A DNA stretch of 33,880 bases from a virus. Under the pieces are notes generated by a model. The model was not told the origin of the DNA. It made no database searches and saw only the letters and a list, made by a program, of their open reading frames with translations. The stretch's first letter is position 1, and each line of letters opens with the position of its first letter. A program made the translations under genes and the position numbers. The stretch is taken from the IMG/VR virus record IMGVR_UViG_3300048804_000058, positions 1 through 33,880 of that record; one strand, written 5' to 3'. Shown here one piece after another: positions 15,035 through 21,538 of the stretch.

Positions 15035-15706
15035 TTAATGCTGAACAAAAAGAACATCAGACCTTGTTTGGCAAGCGGTGCATGTTTCCCCACAAACCAC
15101 CTTATTTCCTGGTTTGCATGGACAAACAAAGGCACCTGTTTCTCCTGCACGAATGTTTATTTCTTGTTCTGGGCCAAAGTTAACTTTACCACCAACAAAA
15201 GAACTTACGACATTGAAATTAGGAAGAGATTTAATCTTTCCAAAATCCCATATATGTTCTGTTTTAGTATATGTATAGAATCTTACATCAGGTCTTTCTT
15301 TTGCAATTTCAAACCACATATCAAGATATGCTTGAGAGAACATATCACCTGATTCATGAATTCTGACAATATCTCCTGATTCTAACTTCGATAATATTTG
15401 TTTTTTCAAAAGTTCGGGGGCTTCTTTAGCAAGTCTAAAATTTCGGCCTCGTGCTGCCCTGACAGCAGGATATTGTCTTTCTGCTTTTCTAGCATAGCAG
15501 AATTTAGCACATTGGGAAGAATTTGGGCAACTCTGTATAGCGGGAAGATTGAATATTTTTATCTTCTTGGATAATTTCAAATTTCCTTTAGACATAAAAA
15601 CCCAAAGGTCTTCAAGAGGAATTTGTTCTACAGGAACATTTTTATACTTCACTGCCATTTCTTTTTCTCTTTTGTCCACTTCTACCAAAAAATTTTCATA
15701 TCGCAT
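15035..15706 (-). CDS. GP88-like protein with head-tag-like N-terminus
   Basis: 223 aa. It starts MRYENFLVEVDK; NFL-V-E matches the L-x-E cleavage pattern and resembles the tags of the plus operon. The body (SKGNLKLSKKIKIFNLPA, SCPNSSQCAKFCYARKAE, VRAARGRNF) matches the phage GP88 family, named after a mycobacteriophage gene product. The Cys clusters C-x5-C-x3-CYA and a later CPCKPG...C...CTAC suggest bound metal or an Fe-S cluster. A TATAAATA late box lies 28 nt upstream. Biochemical function of the family is not known to me. Confidence 0.75.
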   Translation of the reverse strand: MRYENFLVEVDKREKEMAVKYKNVPVEQIPLEDLWVFMSKGNLKLSKKIKIFNLPAIQSCPNSSQCAKFCYARKAERQYPAVRAARGRNFRLAKEAPELLKKQILSKLESGDIVRIHESGDMFSQAYLDMWFEIAKERPDVRFYTYTKTEHIWDFGKIKSLPNFNVVSSFVGGKVNFGPEQEINIRAGETGAFVCPCKPGNKVVCGETCTACQTRSDVLFVQH

Positions 15707-15733
15707 AGTCTTTCCCCCAATATAATCTATACT

Positions 15734-15741
15734 TATTTATA
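15734..15741 (-). promoter_or_regulatory. TATAAATA late promoter for GP88-like gene
   Basis: The minus strand reads TTTTTATAAATAAGTATAG, almost the same as each arm of the palindrome at 9474-9509 (TTTTATAAATAAGATAG). The box is 28 nt before the ATG at 15706, with GGGGGAAAG as ribosome binding site. Confidence 0.75.
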
Positions 15742-15752
15742 AAAAGGAACGA

Positions 15753-16454
15753 CTATTTCTTCTCAAGATTGGTGAGAGTAGCGACCATTTCTTTCATTTC
15801 TTTTTCAATTTCTTCAAGAGGACGGGGTGGTGTAGTATCAGGAACATATAAATTCTTTTGTTCTACAACTCTACCAGGAAGTAATTCTATTTCCCAATTT
15901 TCGATTTCAGCAAGGGGAACACGAAAGACGGGGCAGAAATGTGCGGAGATTGTAGTCTTGGGTTTGAAATTTGCAATAGCAATTGCGGCTTTCTCTAACA
16001 TTCCCATATAGGTAGATTTATGGTAAGAAAAGGCCCCTTCTTTATCGAACAAAAACTTTTGATATTCTTCAAGTGTTCCTTTCTTATAGATGGGTTTACT
16101 TTCGGATAGAGGAATGCGTTTTCTTTCACTCCATGGTGGGTTATAATTCCAATCAGCATCATGTTTATTCAAATCATCTATTTGCGTTTGTAAATTATTA
16201 TAATTATCTGTAAGTTGTTTCAACTTCTTATCGTTTTCAAATTTCAGGAATTTATCAAACCCCAAGCCAGAAATGAATTTGAAGGTTAGGCTTGATTGGA
16301 AATAACCATTATTTCGTATATAGACTTGATTGATTTGAAGAACGGTATCTTTAGGGATGGTATCTATATCCATTTTACTCCATCCCGTATCAACAAATTT
16401 TACATCTTCCAACATTTTTATTTGTTCGCCAGGAACTACAAATTTGAGTTTCAT
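15753..16454 (-). CDS. Hypothetical protein with coiled-coil segment
   Basis: 233 aa, starting MKLKFVVPGEQIKMLEDVKF. Residues ~78-97 (KKLKQLTDNYNNLQTQIDDL) form a short coiled coil; the C-terminal 25 residues are Glu/Lys-rich. The middle has beta-rich stretches (TISAHFCPVFRVPLAEIENW). No family recognised. It follows the small basic protein 16457-16597 by 2 nt at the downstream end of the tRNA block. Confidence 0.65.
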   Translation of the reverse strand: MKLKFVVPGEQIKMLEDVKFVDTGWSKMDIDTIPKDTVLQINQVYIRNNGYFQSSLTFKFISGLGFDKFLKFENDKKLKQLTDNYNNLQTQIDDLNKHDADWNYNPPWSERKRIPLSESKPIYKKGTLEEYQKFLFDKEGAFSYHKSTYMGMLEKAAIAIANFKPKTTISAHFCPVFRVPLAEIENWEIELLPGRVVEQKNLYVPDTTPPRPLEEIEKEMKEMVATLTNLEKK

Positions 16455-16456
16455 TT

Positions 16457-16597
16457 TTATGCCTTTCTTAAATCTCGTTTACCAACACATCTTCTTCTTT
16501 GACGAAGAAATTTTTTCCAGAAAAATTTTATTCTCTTGAAACGACCATCCCCATTGAATGTCCATCCCGGTGCTTTATGGTTTCTATCTCCTATCAT
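16457..16597 (-). CDS. Small basic protein after tRNA-Lys
   Basis: 46 aa, very basic (HKAPGWTFNGDGRFKRIKFF, then RQRRR). A longer open frame runs backwards through the tRNA-Lys gene, but AAGGA sits 6 nt before the ATG at 16597, directly after the encoded CCA, so the short form is chosen. No family recognised; nucleic-acid binding is plausible from charge only. Confidence 0.55.
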   Translation of the reverse strand: MIGDRNHKAPGWTFNGDGRFKRIKFFWKKFLRQRRRCVGKRDLRKA

Positions 16598-16605
16598 GTT
16601 TTCCT

Positions 16606-16682
16606 TGGTGAGGTCGGGGGGAATCGAACCCCCATGTGCGCAGGGTAAGAGCCTGTTACAAGCCAATATTTGTTACGACCTC
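16606..16682 (-). tRNA. tRNA-Lys(CTT)
   Basis: Acceptor GAGGTCG/CGACCTC, discriminator A, encoded CCA. Anticodon loop CTCTTAC gives CTT. T arm GGGGG-TTCGATT-CCCCC. Top pair of the anticodon stem is A-C. The CCA is followed at once by AAGGA for the next gene. Confidence 0.9.
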
Positions 16683-16683
16683 A

Positions 16684-16944
16684 TTATATTTCAAACAAAT
16701 CTTTTGGTAATTTAAACTTTATGATCGAGCCTAATTTCACAGAAAGAAAAAAACAATATTCATTATTCGAAACCAGATTTCCACTACATGTTACATAATC
16801 TTTATTGGAAGAAAATATCTTTTGGTATCGTGTAGAAGATGTTAAATGAAACTCTCTCCCAATATATTCTTTTCGTTTATCATAAAAACCATCGGAGAAC
16901 TCTATATCTTCTATAATTACTGTATCACCATGTTCGAATTTCAT
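16684..16944 (-). CDS. Small beta-rich protein, SH3-like
   Basis: 86 aa, starting MKFEHGDTVIIEDIEF and ending FKLPKDLFEI. The start (K-x-GD-x-V-x-I) and the ending resemble the small protein at 25305-25496 and the last residues of 18063-18527 (FFPKDLFKIE), suggesting a family of small barrel proteins spread through the tRNA block. The stop is 1 nt from the 5-prime end of tRNA-Lys. Function unknown. Confidence 0.6.
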   Translation of the reverse strand: MKFEHGDTVIIEDIEFSDGFYDKRKEYIGREFHLTSSTRYQKIFSSNKDYVTCSGNLVSNNEYCFFLSVKLGSIIKFKLPKDLFEI

Positions 16945-16945
16945 T

Positions 16946-17170
16946 CTACTTCCTATTCAGATAAGCATTTATATTTTTCAATTCTGTTATTGCTTTTCTT
17001 GCTTCATACATTGAATTTATATATTCACTCTCTTTGCGATATTTGATATATTGAAATAATTTCTTCAATGTAAAAATAAAAAAACATATACCGATAATAA
17101 GATATATAATCCCCATTGTTTTTACAATTATGGGATTGGGATTAGTCAATTGTGGAATATTCGCTATCAT
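16946..17170 (-). CDS. Small membrane protein
   Basis: 74 aa with one clear transmembrane helix (IIVKTMGIIYLIIGICFFIF, about residues 14-33) followed by a charged helix. It lies between tRNA-Val(TAC) and 16684-16944, 9 nt after the encoded CCA; no strong ribosome binding site. No family recognised. Confidence 0.6.
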   Translation of the reverse strand: MIANIPQLTNPNPIIVKTMGIIYLIIGICFFIFTLKKLFQYIKYRKESEYINSMYEARKAITELKNINAYLNRK

Positions 17171-17178
17171 AAAATTTT

Positions 17179-17255
17179 TGGTACGGGATGGTGGATTTGA
17201 ACCACCTACCTTTCGGGTGTAGGCCGAATGTTCTTCCCAAGTGAACTAATCCCGC
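17179..17255 (-). tRNA. tRNA-Val(TAC), C33
   Basis: Acceptor GCGGGAT/ATCCCGT (G-T first pair), discriminator A, CCA encoded. Stem TTCGG/CCGAA with loop CCTACAC: anticodon TAC and C instead of the near-universal T at position 33. T arm GGTGG-TTCAAAT-CCACC. Confidence 0.85.
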
Positions 17256-17261
17256 ATTATT

Positions 17262-17783
17262 TTAATACAACCATTTTTCGTTTCTAAAATCACCATATTC
17301 TTGAACGGCACCATAAATATTTTGAACTATGTCTGTTCGATGAACCATTATTTTACAAGTGCCATAAAGCAATTTTCCTTTTTTCTTTTTCGAAGAAAAT
17401 TTAGAATACTTATTTATAATTGATTTTCTTAAACAACTTTTCGGCAAACACAAAGCATTACACCAATATGCTTCAATATCAGATATTGACATTCCGTTAT
17501 TATCATAAGCATTTATTTCTAATTTTATTTCTTCTATCCGAACATTATAACATTCCATCAAAAACTTCAGAAAAAATTTCAACATATTAACATCTGAATT
17601 TGTAAGTATGACGGAATTTTTCTTTTTAGAACCCTCACCCCAAAACAACATACATCCAGAAATATGTAACCAATTCAATTCCTTTGCTTTTTGTTTTCCC
17701 TTATTTTGGCACTCTTCTCTTAATTTTCTAAATTTATCTTGAGCGAATGTATTACCAAAATGTATTAAATTTTTGTTTACCAA
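17262..17783 (-). CDS. Possible LAGLIDADG-like / WGEGSK-domain protein
   Basis: 173 aa with a TTG start (17781-17783) after a GAG-rich stretch, overlapping the previous stop by 7 nt. The core LHISGCMLFWGEGSKKKNSV, then TNSDVNMLKFFLKFL, matches a widespread uncharacterised family whose (A/G)xxxWGEGS motif recalls degenerate LAGLIDADG helices. A homing-type endonuclease inserted in the tRNA block is possible but unproven. A TATAAATAAGTA sequence occurs inside the gene near 17409-17420 and may be chance. Confidence 0.6.
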   Translation of the reverse strand: MVNKNLIHFGNTFAQDKFRKLREECQNKGKQKAKELNWLHISGCMLFWGEGSKKKNSVILTNSDVNMLKFFLKFLMECYNVRIEEIKLEINAYDNNGMSISDIEAYWCNALCLPKSCLRKSIINKYSKFSSKKKKGKLLYGTCKIMVHRTDIVQNIYGAVQEYGDFRNEKWLY

Positions 17784-17968
17784 CTCTTTTTACTCCAAGA
17801 AATATTTCGTTCTGTCTTTCCTAACTTTCGGCCTTTTCGTAAACCCTTGGCCTCTGCTTCTTTCAGACAATACTGGCAGGGGTCAAGAAAATAAACACCA
17901 TTATCCACACCCGTTGCTGTTTTTGGTTTTCCCAAATCCCCGCTACATTTTGAACAAAAATAATTCAT
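17777..17968 (-). CDS. Zinc-binding C4 protein
   Basis: 63 aa from MNYFCSKCSG; AAGGA 7 nt upstream decides this start, since the longer frame reads back through tRNA-Val(GAC). The pattern YFCSKCSGDL ... GVYFLDPCQYCLKEAEAKG matches each of two repeats in the protein at 24156-24626 (YYCDKCNADL ... IAIKPCHACLEEANNAG). It is thus a single-copy version of that zinc finger. The basic C-terminus suggests nucleic-acid contact. Function unknown. Confidence 0.7.
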   Translation of the reverse strand: MNYFCSKCSGDLGKPKTATGVDNGVYFLDPCQYCLKEAEAKGLRKGRKLGKTERNISWSKKSW

Positions 17969-17985
17969 TTTACTTTCCTTTCTTT

Positions 17986-18061
17986 TGGTGCGGAATGTTG
18001 GTTTCGATCCAACTACCTTTGCCGTGTCAGGACAACGCTCTCCCAATTGAGCTAATCCCGC
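17986..18061 (-). tRNA. tRNA-Val(GAC)
   Basis: Acceptor GCGGGAT/ATTCCGC, discriminator A, CCA encoded. Stem TTGTC/GGCAA, loop CTGACAC, anticodon GAC. Complements tRNA-Val(TAC). Confidence 0.9.
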
Positions 18062-18062
18062 A

Positions 18063-18527
18063 TTATTCTATTTTGAACAAATCCTTTGGAAAAAAAGCAG
18101 GACGAATTACTGTAAACCCTCGCGCTATCAGTTTATCATATTGTTCATCGGTCACTTCATGGTCAATATAACCATACTCATCAATATTTTCCATCATTAT
18201 TTTTGCTTCATAAAGACCATTATTAAAAACTTCTCGTAAATCCTTTACGGCAGCAATTCTCAATTCAATTTTTTTTGAAATTCTGCTTTTGGCTGAAGGC
18301 AAATAAAATGAATTATCCTCTTCATCTATAATTTTGAACCCAACATAAATTAAATCATTTTTTTGAATATCGGTCAATTCAGAAACAAAATAACCATTGT
18401 CTCTTATGCTTTCTGCCATTTCTTTTGCTTCTTTCAAACCAACAAAAAGAATAGAACGAATTTCCTTTATGATTGTAATAAATCTTTGGGAAACATAATC
18501 ATGGTCTTTTGAGATTTTATAGTTCAT
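18063..18527 (-). CDS. Tandem ribosomal L7/L12 C-terminal-domain-like protein
   Basis: 154 aa made of two repeats: about residues 15-67 (RFITIIKEIRSILFVGLKEAKEMAES, then TDIQKNDLIYVGFKII) and 88-141 (LRIAAVKDLREVFNNGLYEAKIMMEN, then TDEQYDKLIARGFTVI). Each matches the bL12 C-terminal domain pattern (K-I-x-V-I-K-x-x-R-x..G-L-x-EAK, then a G-x-x-V/I end). In ribosomes this domain recruits EF-Tu, EF-G, IF2 and RF3. There is no N-terminal dimerisation domain to bind L10, so it would not simply replace host L12. It has its own consensus promoter. A role in binding translation factors is inferred. Confidence 0.75.
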   Translation of the reverse strand: MNYKISKDHDYVSQRFITIIKEIRSILFVGLKEAKEMAESIRDNGYFVSELTDIQKNDLIYVGFKIIDEEDNSFYLPSAKSRISKKIELRIAAVKDLREVFNNGLYEAKIMMENIDEYGYIDHEVTDEQYDKLIARGFTVIRPAFFPKDLFKIE

Positions 18528-18533
18528 ATTATA

Positions 18534-18562
18534 ATTATATCAGAGTTTTCAATATATGTCAA
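18534..18562 (-). promoter_or_regulatory. Consensus sigma70 promoter for L12-like gene
   Basis: Perfect TTGACA (18557-18562), 17-bp spacer, perfect TATAAT (18534-18539); the -10 lies 7 nt before the ATG at 18527, giving a near-leaderless transcript. Confidence 0.85.
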
Positions 18563-18594
18563 GAAAAAAGTTTTACATATATATCAATAAGTTA

Positions 18595-18684
18595 TGGCGG
18601 AGAGAATGGGATTTGAACCCATGGGAGCATGGTGACTCCACCTGCTTTCCAGACAGGCACCTTAAACCACTCGGCCATCTCTCC
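18595..18684 (-). tRNA. tRNA-Ser(GGA)
   Basis: Acceptor GGAGAGA/TCTCTCC, discriminator G, CCA encoded. Loop CTGGAAA, anticodon GGA, with the long variable arm typical of serine tRNAs. The stop of 18662-18901 lies inside its D loop. Confidence 0.9.
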
Positions 18685-18901
18685 GAATTTGGTCAATAAC
18701 TTTCACTTCATCTATCCAACACGCATCAGAGTATATTGATTTATGAGAACCATTATGCTCTATAATGTATTGATGATTATCGAGTAATTTTTTGGCATCA
18801 TACGTAAAGGCAACTACATGATCTGGATAATCAGAAAATCTAGCAATGTATGTATTGTTTTCTCTGGTCGATAATATATCTATTTTTATTTTATCCATCA
18901 T
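18662..18901 (-). CDS. Small hypothetical protein ending inside tRNA-Ser
   Basis: 79 aa, starting MMDKIKIDILSTREN. The last eight codons and the TAA lie within the tRNA-Ser(GGA) gene (23-nt overlap), so the same RNA must serve as message or tRNA. The start is 8 nt after the CCA of tRNA-Ser(GCT), with a weak AAAAGA site. No family recognised. Confidence 0.6.
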   Translation of the reverse strand: MMDKIKIDILSTRENNTYIARFSDYPDHVVAFTYDAKKLLDNHQYIIEHNGSHKSIYSDACWIDEVKVIDQIRRDGRVV

Positions 18902-18908
18902 AATCTTT

Positions 18909-18996
18909 TGGAGGAAGGGACAGGATTCGAACCTGCGGGGCTTTTACACCCAAAAGTTTAGCAAACTTTCATCATAAACCACTCGATCACCCTTCC
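18909..18996 (-). tRNA. tRNA-Ser(GCT)
   Basis: Acceptor GGAAGGG/CCCTTCC, discriminator T, CCA encoded. Stem AAAGT/ACTTT, loop TTGCTAA, anticodon GCT, long variable arm. Discriminator T is unusual for serine, where G is usual. Confidence 0.9.
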
Positions 18997-19002
18997 GAAT
19001 TT

Positions 19003-19079
19003 TGGAGGCGGCAGAGAGACTCGAACCCCCGCATTTTCTGTTTTGCAGACAGACGCATTACCATCTTTGCTATGCCGCC
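19003..19079 (-). tRNA. tRNA-Cys(GCA)
   Basis: Acceptor GGCGGCA/TGCCGCC, discriminator T, CCA encoded. Stem TCTGT/ACAGA, loop CTGCAAA, anticodon GCA. Overlaps the stop of 19070-19369 by 10 nt. Confidence 0.9.
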
Positions 19080-19369
19080 TTAATCTTTTTCCATCCTTTC
19101 TTACCTATGACAAACCCAGTTTCTCGCAACCATTTTTCCCAATAGTTTTTCACAAAATCCCAATCTTCAACTTCAGAACTTGTGAAACCAAGAAATTCAT
19201 TTTTGGATTCATCCCAAGAAGCATCATGAACACCATATGTTTCTTCCAACCAAGTCATATCAGATTCAGAAACTATATCTAGGAAATCCTGAAAATCCAT
19301 CGAACAACTAACAAGAGGAAGACGATATGTTATTTCCTCGTTTTCATCGTGAAGCACAAAATACTTCAT
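19070..19369 (-). CDS. Hypothetical acidic protein
   Basis: 99 aa starting MKYFVLHDENEEITYRLP, Glu/Asp/Trp-rich (DFVKNYWEKWLRETGFV), with AAAGGAAA before the ATG. The final codons AAG-GCG-GCA-TAG run into the 5-prime end of tRNA-Cys. Overlaps the DUF4326 gene start region by 4 nt. No family recognised. Confidence 0.65.
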   Translation of the reverse strand: MKYFVLHDENEEITYRLPLVSCSMDFQDFLDIVSESDMTWLEETYGVHDASWDESKNEFLGFTSSEVEDWDFVKNYWEKWLRETGFVIGKKGWKKIKAA

Positions 19370-19635
19370 ACAATTTCCTTTCCTATATAATCCGCCAATA
19401 ATGCTAATATGTCACCATGGCATCCTTTGGGTTTACACCAGCACCCCAAAGTTTTATCTTTCAATTCATGTAAATCAGCAAGAAGTTTTTCATTCTTCAT
19501 TATCCATACTTGATATTTCTGTAATACCTTCTCCCTGTTGCCGTCTTTGCCTATAGCAAATGGATTGCCCCATTTACTGGGCCTTCCGATATATACATCA
19601 TATGCTTCTTTTTTACAATGAACTACTTTTGTCAT
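19366..19635 (-). CDS. DUF4326-family protein
   Basis: 89 aa from ATG at 19635 (MTKVVHCKKEAYD); a TTG at 19659 would add eight residues. The motifs VYIGRPSKWGNPF, a middle REKVLQKYQVWI helix and LGCWCKPKGCHGDIL are those of DUF4326, a family common in phages. The conserved Cys/His (C-W-C ... C-H-G-D) suggest metal binding. Function unknown. The start lies within the end of the zinc-ribbon gene 19613-19816. Confidence 0.85.
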   Translation of the reverse strand: MTKVVHCKKEAYDVYIGRPSKWGNPFAIGKDGNREKVLQKYQVWIMKNEKLLADLHELKDKTLGCWCKPKGCHGDILALLADYIGKEIV

Positions 19636-19816
19636 TTTTTCTCTTATTGTATATATCAATATTGCTTTCTAATACTTCACAATCGAGACTTTCATTTGGG
19701 TTGCACAAACTGCAAAGAACCGATGGATACCTTCTTATAATTCCTTTCCTACATATATGGCAGAGAATTAATTTATCTCTCTTCTTAAATAAATGTCGAT
19801 TATCAATTGCTTCCAT
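19613..19816 (-). CDS. Small zinc-ribbon protein
   Basis: 67 aa. C-x2-C (CHIC) and C-x2-C (CSLC) 16 residues apart form a zinc ribbon; the C-terminus is Lys/Ser/Asn-rich. The start is 7 nt downstream of the encoded CCA of tRNA-Gly(TCC), with AGG between as ribosome binding site. Function unknown. Confidence 0.65.
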   Translation of the reverse strand: MEAIDNRHLFKKRDKLILCHICRKGIIRRYPSVLCSLCNPNESLDCEVLESNIDIYNKRKNDKSSSL

Positions 19817-19823
19817 AATACCT

Positions 19824-19901
19824 TGGAGCGGGTGGAGGGACTCGAACCCTCACTAAAAGGGTGGAAGCCTTTCGTGCTGTTCCGTTAAACACTACACCCG
19901 C
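19824..19901 (-). tRNA. tRNA-Gly(TCC)
   Basis: Acceptor GCGGGTG/CACCCGC, discriminator T, CCA encoded. Stem AAAGG/CCTTT, loop CTTCCAC, anticodon TCC. Overlaps the C-terminal codons of 19885-20265. Confidence 0.9.
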
Positions 19902-20265
19902 TTATATCAAACATCTCATTAGGAAGTTCAATAAGCACCTTCAAATCATACGGTGATATATACCACTTGCCAACAAGATAATCCGCATACTTTACTATTT
20001 TTAACTGATGATAAATTTTTGTATAAGATTCATCAATCGTCCTGTATTCAATGTAATATACCGTTTTGGAAATCACCTTATATTTTTTATTCAATGGTAT
20101 ATATATATTTGCCTTTACTATTTGATCGTCATTAAATTCTACATATGGGCCGCGCTTACCAACAACAAGACGATCATAGCCTTTGCAAACAAGCATATCT
20201 GATTTTGTATGGAAAAGAAGGTCTTCATTCTTCTTTATGTATTTCAAATAATTAACAAGTTCCAT
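19885..20265 (-). CDS. Conserved phage hypothetical protein
   Basis: 126 aa. The phrases MLVCKGYDRLVVGKRGPYVEF and QLKIVKYADYLVGKWYISPYDLK belong to a family I have seen in phages and bacteria without known function. Beta-rich. Its last codons extend 17 nt into tRNA-Gly(TCC). It directly follows 20266-20637 (the ATG abuts that stop). Role unknown. Confidence 0.65.
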   Translation of the reverse strand: MELVNYLKYIKKNEDLLFHTKSDMLVCKGYDRLVVGKRGPYVEFNDDQIVKANIYIPLNKKYKVISKTVYYIEYRTIDESYTKIYHQLKIVKYADYLVGKWYISPYDLKVLIELPNEMFDISGCSV

Positions 20266-20637
20266 TTACCACCATAAAGTCTGAAACCATTCTCCGAATA
20301 ATTTACATCCCCTTTGAACTCTCTTATGATTTACATCAGGGCCATACCATTTATCATCATCCGAAGAAATTTCCATAGCATAAATCATATCATCAAGAAT
20401 TTTATGCCATTTCTTTCTTCCAGCATCCCAATCTTCATTTGTAACAGAAGGAGAAAAACATCCAGGAACACCAGGAGAAATTTCTCTATATTTTTTCAAT
20501 CTTGGTAGAGTAAATTTGGCTACATACAAAAATAAACACCAAGTTTCGCGTTCATCAAATCCCCATTCTTTTCTTTGCTTCGCCCATTCAAAGCGGCGGT
20601 CATCGGAGTGACTTTTCTTACCTAATTTTCTGTTCAT
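20266..20637 (-). CDS. Conserved phage hypothetical protein
   Basis: 123 aa from MNRKLGKKSH; a GTG two codons earlier is also open. GGGTGA lies just upstream. It contains RRFEWAKQRKEWGFDERETWCL, then LPRLKKYRE and a WDAGRKKWHKILDDMIYAME helix, a pattern frequent in T4-like phages (GFDxRxTWxL ... LPRLKxF). Trp-rich. Function unknown. Confidence 0.7.
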   Translation of the reverse strand: MNRKLGKKSHSDDRRFEWAKQRKEWGFDERETWCLFLYVAKFTLPRLKKYREISPGVPGCFSPSVTNEDWDAGRKKWHKILDDMIYAMEISSDDDKWYGPDVNHKRVQRGCKLFGEWFQTLWW

Positions 20638-20779
20638 ATTCACCCAACTTACAATTTTTACTTGAACATATAGTCTTGAATTTCAAGCAGTAAAACGGTT
20701 TCAATTCACCAACAAACATTCTATCTTTTGGATTACACAAATTAACCATCTTTTCCCTGAATGTAATTCTCTTTTTCAT
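20618..20779 (-). CDS. Small Cys-containing protein
   Basis: 53 aa, starting MKKRITFREKMVNLCNPKD and containing FYCLKFKTICSSKNCK. AAAAAGGTGAAT precedes the ATG and tRNA-Trp lies just upstream. It overlaps the start of 20266-20637 by 20 nt. Four Cys could bind a metal. Too short for family assignment; accepted on its ribosome binding site and spacing. Confidence 0.5.
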   Translation of the reverse strand: MKKRITFREKMVNLCNPKDRMFVGELKPFYCLKFKTICSSKNCKLGEYEQKIR

Positions 20780-20790
20780 ATTCACCTTTT

Positions 20791-20868
20791 TGGCAGGAGC
20801 AGTAGGGATTCGAACCCTAATCTTTCGGTTTTGGAGACCGATATTTTTCCAATTAAACTACTCTCCCG
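20791..20868 (-). tRNA. tRNA-Trp(CCA)
   Basis: Stem TCGGT/ACCGA, loop CTCCAAA, anticodon CCA. GCCA at the 3-prime end as in E. coli tRNA-Trp. The acceptor stem is irregular: GGGAGAG against TGCTCCT or CTGCTCC leaves mismatches or needs an 8-bp stem with a C-G closing pair. Confidence 0.8.
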
Positions 20869-20872
20869 TATT

Positions 20873-20949
20873 TGGTTGCGAGTGACAGGTTCGAACTGTC
20901 GTATAACATGGTTATGAGCCATGCGCCTTACCATCTTGGCGAACTCGCA
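20873..20949 (-). tRNA. tRNA-Met(CAT), elongator-like
   Basis: Acceptor TGCGAGT/ACTCGCA, discriminator A, CCA encoded. Stem CATGG/CCATG, loop CTCATAA. Could instead be tRNA-Ile(CAT) read after lysidine modification; fully paired acceptor argues against an initiator. Confidence 0.85.
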
Positions 20950-20957
20950 ATAAATTT

Positions 20958-21045
20958 TGGAGGAAGGAGTGGGATTCGAACCCACGGAACTTTTACATCC
21001 ATTAGTTTTCAAGACTAACACCTTAAGCCACTCGGCCACCCTTCC
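20958..21045 (-). tRNA. tRNA-Ser(TGA)
   Basis: Acceptor GGAAGGG/TCCTTCC, discriminator T, CCA encoded. Stem TTAGT/ACTAA, loop CTTGAAA, anticodon TGA, long variable arm. Confidence 0.9.
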
Positions 21046-21052
21046 TTAATTC

Positions 21053-21131
21053 TGGTAGCGGAGGTGAGATTTGAACTCACGTAGAATTGGTTATGAGCCA
21101 ATGCTGGGGGCCAACTCCAGTCTACTCCGCA
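21053..21131 (-). tRNA. Second tRNA(CAT): initiator- or Ile2-like
   Basis: Stem ATTGG/CCAAT, loop CTCATAA. Acceptor TGCGGAG/CTCCGCT has a T-T mismatch at 1-72; an unpaired 1-72 is the hallmark of bacterial initiator tRNA, but the three G-C pairs of initiator anticodon stems are absent. CCA encoded. The TAG of 21122-21451 lies at positions 8-10. Confidence 0.75.
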
Positions 21132-21451
21132 TCAATTTCTTTCTTGTGTTTTTTATACCACGATTTGTAAGGTTCTTCTTTTAATCTGCTTTTGCTTTCC
21201 TCATATTCATTCCAATGCCTTACAACCGTTTTTTCTATCTCTTCATGAAGTGCTTCAAGTAATGATACACACCACCAATCATCTAAACCATCAATAATTT
21301 CCTTTGCTGTTTTATTAAAATCAGGAAAGCCTTCACCTTCATCATCTGAAGCCATAGCAATCAGATCAAAATCTTTTGTGTTTTCATATATGAACATTCC
21401 CAATATTCTTTGGGGATGTAACTGAATAAAATGTTTACTTACTTTTTTCAT
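21122..21451 (-). CDS. Hypothetical protein ending inside tRNA(CAT)
   Basis: 109 aa, starting MKKVSKHFIQLHPQRILGMF, helical and charged at the C-terminus (KSWYKKHKKEIDAE). AAGGAA directly after the CCA of tRNA-Ile(TAT) serves as ribosome binding site. The last codons and TAG overlap the next tRNA by 10 nt. No family recognised. Confidence 0.65.
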   Translation of the reverse strand: MKKVSKHFIQLHPQRILGMFIYENTKDFDLIAMASDDEGEGFPDFNKTAKEIIDGLDDWWCVSLLEALHEEIEKTVVRHWNEYEESKSRLKEEPYKSWYKKHKKEIDAE

Positions 21452-21461
21452 AAAATTCCTT

Positions 21462-21537
21462 TGGTAGCCCCACCAGGATTCGAACCTGGGTCTATCGGTT
21501 ATAAGCCGATTGCGCTACTCGATTGTGCTATGGGGCC
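21462..21537 (-). tRNA. tRNA-Ile(TAT)
   Basis: Acceptor GGCCCCA/TGGGGCT, discriminator A, CCA encoded then AAGGAA. Stem ATCGG/CCGAT, loop CTTATAA, anticodon TAT for the rare AUA codon. Confidence 0.9.
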
Positions 21538-21538
21538 A

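Noticed and set aside
16598-16666. N-terminal extension of the small basic protein through tRNA-Lys
   Set aside because: A good ribosome binding site directly before ATG 16597 and the tRNA structure favour the short form; similar extensions at 17969-18046, 22296-22391 and 22586-22627 were dropped for the same reason.
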